DNA from: Phormidium tenue FACHB-886
GTDB taxonomy: Bacteria > Cyanobacteriota > Cyanobacteriia > Elainellales > Elainellaceae
Direction of reading: 5' to 3'
Length of the DNA: 64,000 nucleotides
Assembly: GCF_014764505.1 (NCBI RefSeq)
Contig: NZ_JACXWX010000014.1
Location: 62,001 to 126,000 of the forward strand
Below, one piece after another: positions 24,421 through 32,287 of the stretch (position 1 is its first letter; every line of letters starts with the position of its first letter). The notes beneath the pieces were generated by a model. The model did no database searches. It had not been told where the DNA came from and was given only the letters and a program-made list of their open reading frames with translations. The position numbers were made by a program, and so were the translations under genes.

Positions 24421-24876
24421 TTACCGTTTAACAGATGCCACCAAGGAAACTCCTAAAACCACCAGGACAACTCCTGCAATCCGTGTTGGGCTAGCTGAGT
24501 ATTTTGTCAGTCCAATCGCGCCATAGTGGTCCAAAAACAGCGCTGCGATCATCTGACCTGCGATCGCCAAGGCAAGGGCAAGCGCGGCTCCAATTCTTGG
24601 TGTAGTGAAAATACTTGACCAGACATAAAGCGTGCCCAAACATCCGCCAATCCACATCCACCAAGAGGTTTGAGCAAGCGCAGTCGCAGCAGGCAGTGGA
24701 TAGCGGGCAGCAAGGCAGATAGCGAGGGATGCTAACGTTCCTGCAAGGTATGAAATAAACGTCACCTGCATAGGCTCACCCACATAGCGCCGTAGCAGAG
24801 TGTTTAGGGCAACTTGAACCGGGAGAATTGCCCCGCCTGCAAGTGCCGCTAGCAGGTAAACTGTCCGTCCGCCCAT
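24421..24876 (-). CDS. DUF606-type DMT superfamily membrane transporter
   Basis: 151 residues, five hydrophobic segments. It opens with LLAALAGGAILPVQVALNTLLRRYVG, typical of the short DUF606 members of the drug/metabolite transporter superfamily (half the size of EamA proteins, probably acting as dimers). The later WWMWIGGCLGTLYVWSSI and a closing GVVLVVLGVSLVAS also fit. CTCCTCC on the plus strand just above the start is a good Shine-Dalgarno sequence (GGAGGAG). It is divergent to a MarR regulator with repeated operator-like motifs between them, so it is the probable target of that regulator. Substrate unknown. Confidence 0.88.
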   Translation of the reverse strand: MGGRTVYLLAALAGGAILPVQVALNTLLRRYVGEPMQVTFISYLAGTLASLAICLAARYPLPAATALAQTSWWMWIGGCLGTLYVWSSIFTTPRIGAALALALAIAGQMIAALFLDHYGAIGLTKYSASPTRIAGVVLVVLGVSLVASVKR

Positions 24877-24896
24877 ATTGCTCCTCCAGTTTTATT

Positions 24897-24973
24897 TATC
24901 TTGAAGCTAAGATACTTTACATCAAGATTATAGCGACTATTTTGATGTCAAGATATTTAATGTCAAGATATTT
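24897..24973. promoter_or_regulatory. operator-like repeats between the DMT transporter and marR-type gene
   Basis: Contains the palindrome TATCTT-GAAGCT-AAGATA (24897-24914), a half site ATCAAGAT (24921-24928), and two direct copies of ATGTCAAGATATTTA (24945-24959 and 24960-24974). All share TCAAGATA or its complement. Location in a divergent promoter next to a MarR gene suggests its own binding sites. Confidence 0.6.
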
Positions 24974-25481
24974 AGGCAAGTGGGTAGTGGAGAAGTCTGA
25001 TCCAGTCGATAGAATTTTGCTGCAATGGCAACGTGAGCGTCCTGATTTGGATGTCTCACCGATGGGCATCATTGGGCGAATGGGACGATTAGCCAAACAT
25101 CTAGAGCGAGCTATCCAAGAGACGTTTGCAGAATTTGGTTTAACCGCTGGAGAGTTTGACGTACTAGCAGCTCTGCGCCGTTCGGGTCAACCCTACCGTC
25201 TCACACCAACCGAGCTGTTTAACATGCTGATGGTGTCATCGGGTACGATGACACACCGGATTGATCGCCTAGAGCAAGCTGAACTTGTTGAGCGGGTTCC
25301 CGATCCAAGCGATCGTCGAGGCACACTCATCGTGCTGACAGATAAAGGCTTTACGCTGATTGAGCAGGCGGTTGCAGCTCATGTTAGCAATGAACACCGA
25401 ATTCTTAGCGTTCTGGAAAAGACAGAACGTGAAGCGCTGATTCTATTGCTTCGTAAACTGCTAATTTCGTTTGAGGAGTAG
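24945..25481 (+). CDS. MarR-family transcriptional regulator
   Basis: 178 residues from the first ATG (24945). That ATG and the next one (24960) lie inside the operator repeats and would translate them as MSRYLMSRYL. The family-like sequence begins near VEKSDPVDRILLQW, so the GTG at 24987 is an attractive start. Winged-helix features: FDVLAALRRSG, LTPTELFNMLMVSSGTMTHR (recognition helix), IDRLEQAELVERVPDPSDRR (wing) and a C-terminal dimer helix. Likely a ligand-responsive repressor of itself and of the divergent DMT transporter. It is followed by a strong terminator. Confidence 0.9.
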   Translation: MSRYLMSRYLGKWVVEKSDPVDRILLQWQRERPDLDVSPMGIIGRMGRLAKHLERAIQETFAEFGLTAGEFDVLAALRRSGQPYRLTPTELFNMLMVSSGTMTHRIDRLEQAELVERVPDPSDRRGTLIVLTDKGFTLIEQAVAAHVSNEHRILSVLEKTEREALILLLRKLLISFEE

Positions 25482-25493
25482 CGTATTTGCCAT

Positions 25494-25532
25494 GCGGAGC
25501 AGTGCTGGTCAGAGTGACCAGCACTGCTCCGC
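25494..25532. terminator. strong 18-bp hairpin between convergent genes
   Basis: GCGGAGCAGTGCTGGTCA (25494-25511) and its exact complement (25515-25532) with a three-base loop GAG. It starts 12 bases after the MarR stop and precedes the end of the convergent DUF1579 gene. There is no long T-run, but the stem is very stable. Confidence 0.75.
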
Positions 25533-25593
25533 AAAATCGTTTATCTCAGCAATGTTCTACGCTGCTTAGCTGGGGGTTAGATGGGGTATGGTG

Positions 25594-26109
25594 CTATTGT
25601 TTCCGTCGATAATTTGCGGTCATGAAGTGCTGCCACTGCCCATCATCCCCTAGCACGTGCGAAGTCATAACTCGGTGATCGTCACTCTTGAACTCAATCA
25701 CGTCTCTGTACTTCGCTGTCTTCTCGTCACCAGTCATTGCAGGTCCATCAGCGTTGAGCGTGAGCACCGTTTCACCTGCGTCCAATTCACCCTCGTACAG
25801 CCACAGATAGGTCATCATTGAGCCGATCCAGGTGCCCACATATCGCTGTTTTTGCGGGTCGTAGCCCAGGGTCATCAAGGTTGTAGCGTGACCACAGCCA
25901 GGCACCTCACCCTGTCCTTCAGCCAAAATCCAGAGTTCACCCAATGAGCGTATACGCTCAGTTCCCGTTGATTTTTCGGCAGGTTGATCTGCTCCCATTG
26001 TCACTTCGGTTTCATACGCCCAATCACCGACAAGTTTTTGGAGCCACTGATGTTCCTTTTTTGGTTCAGTATGCATTGTTAAATCCTGTTGCGTTTGGGT
26101 TGTCTCCAT
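25594..26109 (-). CDS. DUF1579 family protein
   Basis: 171 residues. The DUF1579 pattern is clear: HQWLQKLVGDWAYETEVTMG, then GTERIRSLGELWILAEGQG, MTLGYDPQKQRYVGTWIGSM and YRDVIEFKSDDHRVMTSHV. Such proteins form a lipocalin-like beta barrel of unknown function. Cytosolic. An internal ATG (MHTEPKKE) 11 codons later is an alternative start. The plus-strand sequence CTCCC just above 26109 gives GGGAG upstream of the first ATG. It is part of a minus-strand set with DUF899 and VOC proteins, a combination often seen in soil bacteria; the shared role is unknown. Confidence 0.88.
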   Translation of the reverse strand: METTQTQQDLTMHTEPKKEHQWLQKLVGDWAYETEVTMGADQPAEKSTGTERIRSLGELWILAEGQGEVPGCGHATTLMTLGYDPQKQRYVGTWIGSMMTYLWLYEGELDAGETVLTLNADGPAMTGDEKTAKYRDVIEFKSDDHRVMTSHVLGDDGQWQHFMTANYRRKQ

Positions 26110-26232
26110 TGTTTTATCTCCCTGTGATGAATGATTAAGAAATGCGTTCTCATTAGAGGTAGTTTAGAGATACCGCGTCTCGATCAGCAGAGGCTGAGAG
26201 TTACCGTTATGCCCTCTATAACCCCAGTTTCC

Positions 26233-26961
26233 CTACCCATACGTCGGACTCTGAGGCCAACCCGAAGGGGAGTCTTCAAAGTCTTCTTGGCGTCCGTAAG
26301 GTGTCATATCAAGAAGGCTATAGGCATCAGTAACTGATTCAACACCACGGGCATAGGTCGAATAGGTATGGAAAACATCGTCTCCGATGCGGAAGAAAAC
26401 GCTAAGTCCATGGCTTTCGCCCTGCATCACATTTGAGCCGTTTCGCTTCTCCAACTCAGCTTTGTCCCGATAGTTATATTCAACGGGGGCAATGTTTTTG
26501 TCTAGCGTGACATGGAAATCGTAGTTGAAATCACTGCCAAAGGAGGAATACCAGGGGAGAGTCCATCCTTTGAGTGTTTTGTAGGCTTCAAGCTTAGGCA
26601 GCGGGGCACGGGAGACAAGCACAAACATTGTGTTGCGATTGCTTAGCATTGACAAGTCACCCAAGGCATCGACATAGCCTGTACAGCCCATACAGCCTGC
26701 GTTCCATTCTGGAGCAAACATGAAATGATAGACGATCAGTTGGGTACGTCCGTTGAACAAATCAATTAGCTTGACAGAGCCATCCAGTCTTTCAAAAGTA
26801 TATTGCTTCTCAAGTTTGACCATTGGTAGCCTGCGTCGCTCAGCATTGATGCGATCGCCGTGCTTGGTGTATTCTTTCTCGTGTTCTAGGAGTGTTTTAC
26901 GAGCAGCGATCCACTCGTTTTGCCCAACGATGCTTGGATGCGCGATTTCGTTCTTAATCAT
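26233..26961 (-). CDS. DUF899 family thioredoxin-like protein
   Basis: 242 residues from the ATG at 26961, preceded by AAAGGAGATTCACA. The frame is open 37 codons further up, but that part has no family character. Signature stretches: [54 protein letters not shown] (CxxC at the thioredoxin active-site position), [19 protein letters not shown] and [23 protein letters not shown]899 proteins are thioredoxin-fold and often annotated as putative dithiol-disulfide oxidoreductases; activity is not established. Neighbouring VOC and DUF1579 genes run in the same direction. Confidence 0.9.
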   Translation of the reverse strand: MIKNEIAHPSIVGQNEWIAARKTLLEHEKEYTKHGDRINAERRRLPMVKLEKQYTFERLDGSVKLIDLFNGRTQLIVYHFMFAPEWNAGCMGCTGYVDALGDLSMLSNRNTMFVLVSRAPLPKLEAYKTLKGWTLPWYSSFGSDFNYDFHVTLDKNIAPVEYNYRDKAELEKRNGSNVMQGESHGLSVFFRIGDDVFHTYSTYARGVESVTDAYSLLDMTPYGRQEDFEDSPSGWPQSPTYG

Positions 26962-27157
26962 TGTGAATCTCCTTTGATGAGTTGATTGAATCACTTGCAG
27001 TGATTCTTGCCCTAAGGTTGTCGCTAAGCCAGAAATTGAAGAATTGATCCGTAGGAGAATAATCTTCTCCATTCGCTATAGCTTTCTTAGAAGGTAAAGA
27101 GTTGCTTTTTACGCCTTGGAAAGGCAGAGAATCGAGCTTAAAGGGGAGTATGAAGGC

Positions 27158-27568
27158 TTAAGCCACCTGCTCACAGTTGACCATCCACGGTGTGCCAAAC
27201 TGATCGACCAACAGACCAAAGCGGATAGACCAGAAGGTCTGTTCGATCGGCATCTTCACCTTGCCGTTTTCTGCCAGAGCATGAAAAATGCGTTCTGCTT
27301 CTGCTGGTTCACTAACGCTAAGCTGCACGTAGAAGCCTTGAGGTGCTTCAAAATATTCAGGCGGACTGTCAGACCCCATCAGAAGACGATCGCCTAGATC
27401 GAGGCAGACGTGCATAATTTTGTCCTGCCATTCAGCAGGGATCTGCTCTGCCGAGGGTGCCTCCTTGTGAGCCATCATCATGGTGATTTTGCCACCAAGA
27501 CAATGCTCATAAAACTTGAATGCTGCCTCACAGTTGCCGTTGAACATGAGATAAGGATTGATTTTCAT
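27158..27568 (-). CDS. PhnB-like VOC-family protein
   Basis: 136 residues, with AAAGGAG ahead of the ATG. It begins MKINPYLMFNGNCEAAFKFY, the hallmark of the PhnB/YjdN branch of the glyoxalase/dioxygenase (VOC) fold. VQLSVSEPAEAERIFHALAE and PIEQTFWSIRFGLLVDQFGT follow, ending with PWMVNCE. Metal ligands of true glyoxalases are not obvious, as is usual for this branch. Probably a small soluble dimer with unknown ligand. It is transcribed in line with the truncated SnoaL fragment above and the DUF899 gene below. Confidence 0.9.
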   Translation of the reverse strand: MKINPYLMFNGNCEAAFKFYEHCLGGKITMMMAHKEAPSAEQIPAEWQDKIMHVCLDLGDRLLMGSDSPPEYFEAPQGFYVQLSVSEPAEAERIFHALAENGKVKMPIEQTFWSIRFGLLVDQFGTPWMVNCEQVA

Positions 27569-27601
27569 GGTGTGCTCCTTTTGTTGGTTCAGTGGGTTTT
27601 G

Positions 27602-27844
27602 CTACGGGTTGAGTGTGAAAACAGCTTCAGAGGTTTCTGGATCAAATGGCACCGAGATGTGTTCATGTAAAATTTGCCAGTTACCCTGATTTTTCTGACA
27701 AACAGCGGTGATGTGCATCCACATTTGCATGGCGGGATAGCCTTTTCCTGTAAAGCGAAACAGCCAACGTGCAGTAGCCAAGTTGCCATTCACGGCAATG
27801 GTGAGATCTCGGGTTTCCATCTCGAAAGAGTTTGGATAAGGCAA
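27602..27844 (-). pseudogene. truncated SnoaL-like (NTF2-fold) protein, C-terminal half only
   Basis: 80 codons from a TTG. The content (TRDLTIAVNGNLATARWLFR, WMHITAVCQKNQGNWQILHE, HISVPFDPETSEAVF) matches the C-terminal half of DUF4440/SnoaL-type proteins (usually 125-150 residues). The N-terminal half, with the first helices and the substrate pocket, is absent. In this frame a stop lies nine codons above the TTG, and the bases above form a diverged direct repeat instead. It is most likely a remnant, though a start could lie in a frameshifted region. Confidence 0.6.
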
Positions 27845-27932
27845 ACACGGTGAATTTCGACAGTACTAACTCGCGCTTCTGGAATCTGAGCGGCTCAGCA
27901 GCATGTATTTCATTCAGTTGCCTCCATTTCTT

Positions 27933-28070
27933 GCCTCTACAAGTTAGTCGAACGGTGCTGGCTCAAATCGACACTTCCTTGAAAATTTTTTCGTTCGGTG
28001 CAATCGAGCTTTACCGCCTGCAAGCCAGTCGAACGGCAATTGCTTAAATCGACACCTTGCCCAAAGTTTG
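27933..28070 (+). repeat. diverged direct repeat of about 55 bp
   Basis: 27933-27990 and 28016-28070 share AGTCGAACGG, then AAATCGACAC about 15 bases later. It lies directly upstream of the truncated SnoaL gene, where its missing half should be. Confidence 0.5.
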
Positions 28071-28426
28071 GATCAACTTTTCTAAAAGTATGCAGCAGTT
28101 GAGTTGCAGTAAGTCCCAGCCCGACAGCAGGAACAAGGTTATTACACCAGCCTGAGATTTGAAAGTTATGCTCAAGTCAGACTGGGATGAAGTATTCTGT
28201 GGCAGATGTGGTTTTGTAGATTGAACACAGCAATTGTGGAGCGATCGCAATGAGCAACTGCTAATTAGTAGAATCGGTAGTGAATAATTTATCACTTAAG
28301 TTGATTTAGTACAAGGGTACTGCTATAATGCAATCGTCTTATTAAGATTCCAGTTAAAACGCATCAAAGCACTGATCCAAATCTCTGGCTTACCCCATTC
28401 CAACTCAACTCATGGAGGGTTTAGAC

Positions 28427-28855
28427 ATGGATAATAACCCCAGCATTCTCTCTCACGTCTCGATCGGCACCAATGATTTTGAACGATCGATCGCTTTTTA
28501 CGACGCTGTATTACCGACGCTAGGCTGCAAGCGCCTGATGGAGCATCCAGGGGCGATCGCCTATGGCAAGCAGTACCCCGAATTTTGGGTGGGAACCCCG
28601 ATCGATGGGCAACCTGCAACTGTTGGCAATGGTACTCATATTGGCTTTATCGCTCCTACCAAAGAAGCCGTCCACGCCTTCTATGAGGCAGCGCTGGCAG
28701 CAGGAGGCAGAGACGAAGGTGCGCCCGGCGGCAGACCCGAATACAGTGAGCCATACTACGGCTGCTTTGTTCGCGATCCGGATGGGCACAAAGTAGAAGC
28801 CTCTTTCTGGGATGAGCAGCTTGAGCAAGAACTCAGCCAGGGCAAGTCTGCGTAG
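28427..28855 (+). CDS. VOC-family (glyoxalase/bleomycin-resistance type) protein
   Basis: 142 residues from the ATG at 28427, which has GGAGG eight bases upstream; an in-frame ATG at 28412 lies before that site. Typical VOC halves: HVSIGTNDFERSIAFYDAVL with LGCKRL, then HIGFIAPTKEAVHAFYEAAL and GCFVRDPDGHKVEASF. The His near the start and the Glu of KVEASF fit two of the usual metal ligands. It is likely a lactoylglutathione-lyase-like or detoxification protein; substrate unknown. Stand-alone gene. Confidence 0.9.
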   Translation: MDNNPSILSHVSIGTNDFERSIAFYDAVLPTLGCKRLMEHPGAIAYGKQYPEFWVGTPIDGQPATVGNGTHIGFIAPTKEAVHAFYEAALAAGGRDEGAPGGRPEYSEPYYGCFVRDPDGHKVEASFWDEQLEQELSQGKSA

Positions 28856-29359
28856 ACTGAACGTGAAATAGTCGATCTTCTGTCGCTTTGGGTAGGAGAA
28901 AATTGCATAGACTGGTGAAGCGCTGGTACGAAAAGCCCTGCTATGAGAAGCTCTGCTGTGAAAAGCTAATTCACGGTCACGGCTCATTCCTTGAATAATC
29001 AAGCGAGCGTCATCACCCCCTTTTGATATAGCGCACAACGGCGTTGCCCTTCCCATACAGGCTATCTGCCAGCACCAGTTCTATTTTGAATTTCCAGGCT
29101 AAAGCCCTATGCCTTCGAACTAAAGTTCTATAACAATGCTATAAGCATTGCGCAAAACGATTCCATTATTCGTTTGTTCTAAACGTCCAATGCGTCACAC
29201 CTTTTTCTAACCTAATCTATCTTCATTCAAGTAACAAAGAAAGTTAACTGACTATACTGTTTATATCAAAGGCTGAGCTACTTATGTTCACTATTTGAGT
29301 AACGATCAGCACAATCTTGATTGTGTTAGTCAAGCGGATCGTTTACGCTTCAATTGAGT
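28856..29359. other. 504-base interval without a gene
   Basis: Between a plus-strand VOC gene and the end of a minus-strand AAA gene. It has a short hairpin CAATGCT-ATA-AGCATTG (29134-29150) and A/T-rich sequence. A long minus-strand open frame that enters from the VOC gene has no protein character. Confidence 0.6.
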
Positions 29360-31138
29360 TCAAGCCAAACAATGGCGGAAGTAGTGACGATAGAGCTGGC
29401 ATCGTAGCATTCCATCGTTGCCCACTAATCGGACAAGACCCATACTGCTGAGTTTGAAGGCTTGCTCAGTGGGCAATCGCACTGGAGCGTCATGAAATAC
29501 CACCTCCCGAAATGCCTGCATTAGGCGTGGATGGCGTTCAAGATTGCTGAGGTGGCGCCGAAGATGGTCAGTATAAATGCTGCCCTCAGTTGGCGCCTGC
29601 AGCAGCAGTTGCTCTAGGCGCAGATTCAGATGGGCGATCGCATACAGCGCCAGTCGGATCAGAAAGGGATGCCCTCCCACTAATTCCATCAACGCCTCGA
29701 TCGCGTTCTCTGGTAGAGAAAGATCATAGCGCTGCAACAGTTCTTCGACCTGAGGAAATGAAAATTCCGGCAACTCGATCGCTAACCCGACATTAAACGG
29801 AGATTTGTTCACATCTAGCGGGATGTAAACCTCGGTGGAATGCACCACAACGAGACGAATGGCTTTCCAAATCTCCCGCCGTTTCGCTTCTTCATGCAAC
29901 GCCCGCAGCAACCCAAAAAAATCATCCGCTATTTCAAGGCTGGCAAATACGCGATCGACTTCATCAAGTCCCAGAGTCAAAGGAGCCGAGAGCTGCGGCA
30001 GCAGATACTGCTCAAAATAGGCTTTGCAGCACTGGTTACTGCCAATCAGGTCAGCAAGCTGCCAATGCTTTGCCAGTTGTTCTGAATCCAGCAGACCGAG
30101 TTCCAGACTGACACTGGCGCAAAACCACTGGAGGAACGTATCTGAACTATTGAAAATGCGCTGATTGGCAAGCTGAAAGCTCAGCGGCACAATCCGCGAT
30201 CCCTGCTGCTCTGCTTGATGGAGAATTCGCGCCATCAACGAGGTTTTTCCCATTTGCCGAGGCGCTTTCACCCGAATCAATGCACCGGGCTGGGCGATCG
30301 CCTCATAGCACAAAGATTCAATAGGTGGGCGATCGATGTAAAACCTCGATTCGAGATCCATCTGCCCTCCCGGAATCTCAGGCGAGGCAGTCGGCAAAGG
30401 TGGCGCGGGGGTTTGCGTTGTTGGGATGAGCTGTGTCCAGGAAATAGCAAACTCAGAATTAGCGGGTAGCGCCATACGCCGCTGGTTGAATACCGCCAGC
30501 AGTGCCGATGCTAACCCTGTGGGCGGATCAGCAAGCTGACATCGCCATGGCTGGCTGGCTTGCAGATAGCCCAACAGATCAAAGGGCAGTTGCTGCCCCC
30601 AGGGTAGATTAATCACAATCGGCAAAATAGCAGGCCGTTGGGTTGTATCCCACGCTTCTTTGGCAAGCTGAACACTCGCCAGAGCTGCTTCGCTGACGGC
30701 AAATTGCTCTGTTAACAGCAATAGCCAATAGTCAAACTGCAGCGGGTCTATGGACAGGAGTGGCGTTGGAGCGATCGTCACCTGATGTTGGGTTTGAGCG
30801 AAATACTGCTGGAGTTGAGCGATCAGATCTGCACAACGCTCATCGCCGCTAATAAGAACCGTTGTGAAATCCTTCTTTGCTTCTGGAGCTTTCTCAACTT
30901 GCTCTGTTAACGGCTCTGATTCCAGATCTGCTAGATCGCGCCAATCTTGCCCGAGTACCTGACAAAGTTCGACAAAATTGACAAAATCCACAGGTTTGCC
31001 ATTCAGAAAATGACTGACAGTCGATTGGGCAATTTCTAGGTGGTCTGCCAGAAGCCGTTGGCTGGGAAAGCCATTTCGCAGCAGAGACAGCTTGACATGA
31101 GAAATGTAGGATTGACGGAGTTTGAGCGATCGCGGCAT
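29360..31138 (-). CDS. HTH / TIR-like / AAA-type STAND ATPase fusion
   Basis: 592 residues. Residues about 20-65 are an XRE-like helix-turn-helix (FPSQRLLADHLEIAQSTVSH, FLNGKP). Residues about 90-230 start FTTVLISGDERCADLIAQLQ and contain FDYWLLLLTEQF. This alternating beta/alpha pattern resembles TIR or similar Rossmann-like signalling domains; the assignment is tentative and I see no clear catalytic Glu. Residues about 265-560 are the cyanobacterial AAA-like NTPase type: RFYIDRPPIESLCYEAI, P-loop APRQMGKTSL (292-301), Walker B GLDEVDRV (390-397), then HPFLIRLALYAIA. The same P-loop type (RQMGKSS) occurs in the AAA/WD40 gene at 32288. A DNA-binding head on a STAND ATPase suggests a signalling switch or defence regulator. 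It lies 32 bases below the Uma2-like gene on the same strand. Confidence 0.8.
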   Translation of the reverse strand: MPRSLKLRQSYISHVKLSLLRNGFPSQRLLADHLEIAQSTVSHFLNGKPVDFVNFVELCQVLGQDWRDLADLESEPLTEQVEKAPEAKKDFTTVLISGDERCADLIAQLQQYFAQTQHQVTIAPTPLLSIDPLQFDYWLLLLTEQFAVSEAALASVQLAKEAWDTTQRPAILPIVINLPWGQQLPFDLLGYLQASQPWRCQLADPPTGLASALLAVFNQRRMALPANSEFAISWTQLIPTTQTPAPPLPTASPEIPGGQMDLESRFYIDRPPIESLCYEAIAQPGALIRVKAPRQMGKTSLMARILHQAEQQGSRIVPLSFQLANQRIFNSSDTFLQWFCASVSLELGLLDSEQLAKHWQLADLIGSNQCCKAYFEQYLLPQLSAPLTLGLDEVDRVFASLEIADDFFGLLRALHEEAKRREIWKAIRLVVVHSTEVYIPLDVNKSPFNVGLAIELPEFSFPQVEELLQRYDLSLPENAIEALMELVGGHPFLIRLALYAIAHLNLRLEQLLLQAPTEGSIYTDHLRRHLSNLERHPRLMQAFREVVFHDAPVRLPTEQAFKLSSMGLVRLVGNDGMLRCQLYRHYFRHCLA

Positions 31139-31170
31139 GCAGAGGAATCACTGTAGGCATTAGCAGCAGG

Positions 31171-32037
31171 TCACATAAGAGCATTCACCTGCTCTTGTGA
31201 TAACCCTAAGAGTTGAGCAACTTGTCCGACTTCCATACCAGTTGCTAGTAAATTTTGGGCAGCTTGGCGCAGTTGAGCCTGAGCTTGTTCTGTGTCGGTT
31301 AAAAACCAGTTGCCTGTGCGATCGCACCAGCGCAGCCAATGACCTGGAACATCCTCAAACACACCTTCCCAAATGCCTAAGCCAATCTCTAAATCGGTCA
31401 ACCAGGCAATCGGGTTTTCTGGGTTGAGCAATTGTTCCTGATATTGTCCTCCATTCAGCCTAAAGTAGCGCAACCGTTGGGTATAGCGACTATACACGAG
31501 GTAGTGAGGCACTCGCAAATACCGTTCATAAACATCTAGCTTTGCAGAGGGTTTAATCACCTCTGAGCCATTTTCTGGGGTAGGGAATGCTGACGTTACT
31601 GATTCTGTATCCGCCCCCTCGGCTGTTTCGGAGAAGCGCCCTAAGTCTTCGGCTTCAGTGCCTGGAGACAGAAACTCGATCGCCACATAGGGACTTTTAC
31701 CTTCCTGCCAAATGACATAACTCCGTCGCAGGTCTTTGCCATCATACAAACGAGGTACATCAAGCGCCAAGAACCAGTCAGGACGCTTGTACCACAGCGG
31801 ATGCTTTACATCATAGTAAAGGTTGAGATCGGAGGCTGTAAACCAATTGTTACGAGCGTAACTGCTCAACTGCAGCGTACGGCTAAGCAATTGCGGTTGA
31901 AGATGATGAAATTCATCTGGCAAACCTGGCTCCTCTGGGTTCTCACTGGGTAAATCATCCATCGTAGGCAGCGTTTCGCGAGGCGATCGGGGGGGATCGA
32001 CCTGTTCAAGTTTTGGTCTGTAAGTACGGGAACCCAT
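31171..32037 (-). CDS. Uma2-family (DUF820) putative PD-(D/E)XK nuclease-like protein
   Basis: 288 residues from the ATG at 32037; an in-frame TTG lies four codons higher. DUF820 landmarks: YYDVKHPLWYKRPDWFLALD (Asp), YVIWQEGKSPYVAIEFLSPG (the central E of the nuclease core), then KLDVYERYLRVPHYLVYSRY and LRYFRLNGGQY. The C-terminal part ends with a helical tail (ATGMEVGQVAQLLGLSQEQV) common in cyanobacterial members. The family is greatly expanded in cyanobacteria and its function is unknown. An acidic insert (about residues 135-165) is unusual. It precedes the HTH/AAA gene on the same strand and is divergent from the AAA/WD40 gene. Confidence 0.88.
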   Translation of the reverse strand: MGSRTYRPKLEQVDPPRSPRETLPTMDDLPSENPEEPGLPDEFHHLQPQLLSRTLQLSSYARNNWFTASDLNLYYDVKHPLWYKRPDWFLALDVPRLYDGKDLRRSYVIWQEGKSPYVAIEFLSPGTEAEDLGRFSETAEGADTESVTSAFPTPENGSEVIKPSAKLDVYERYLRVPHYLVYSRYTQRLRYFRLNGGQYQEQLLNPENPIAWLTDLEIGLGIWEGVFEDVPGHWLRWCDRTGNWFLTDTEQAQAQLRQAAQNLLATGMEVGQVAQLLGLSQEQVNALM

Positions 32038-32287
32038 CGCTAACCTCAATGCGCGCCTTCTAGTTTTTACTTCATGCTACAGCAGTCCTAAATGAGCGAT
32101 GAGAGGTGAGGGGGTAGAACAGGAACACTCCTCTTACACGCTACTTGGGCTATGGGTCGATAAAGTCGATGGCAAATCAATCAGAACTCAAAAATCTCCT
32201 TTTTGAACTCATCAACTGCCTGAGTTTCATGAGAAATGACAACGGTTTTTCTAGAATCCATTCTTCTTATTTCTCGTCTAAACTGCC

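Noticed and set aside
28520-29056. 178-codon minus-strand frame over the VOC gene and the next spacer
   Set aside because: Half of it is antisense to the VOC gene and the remainder has no protein-like pattern or ribosome-binding site.
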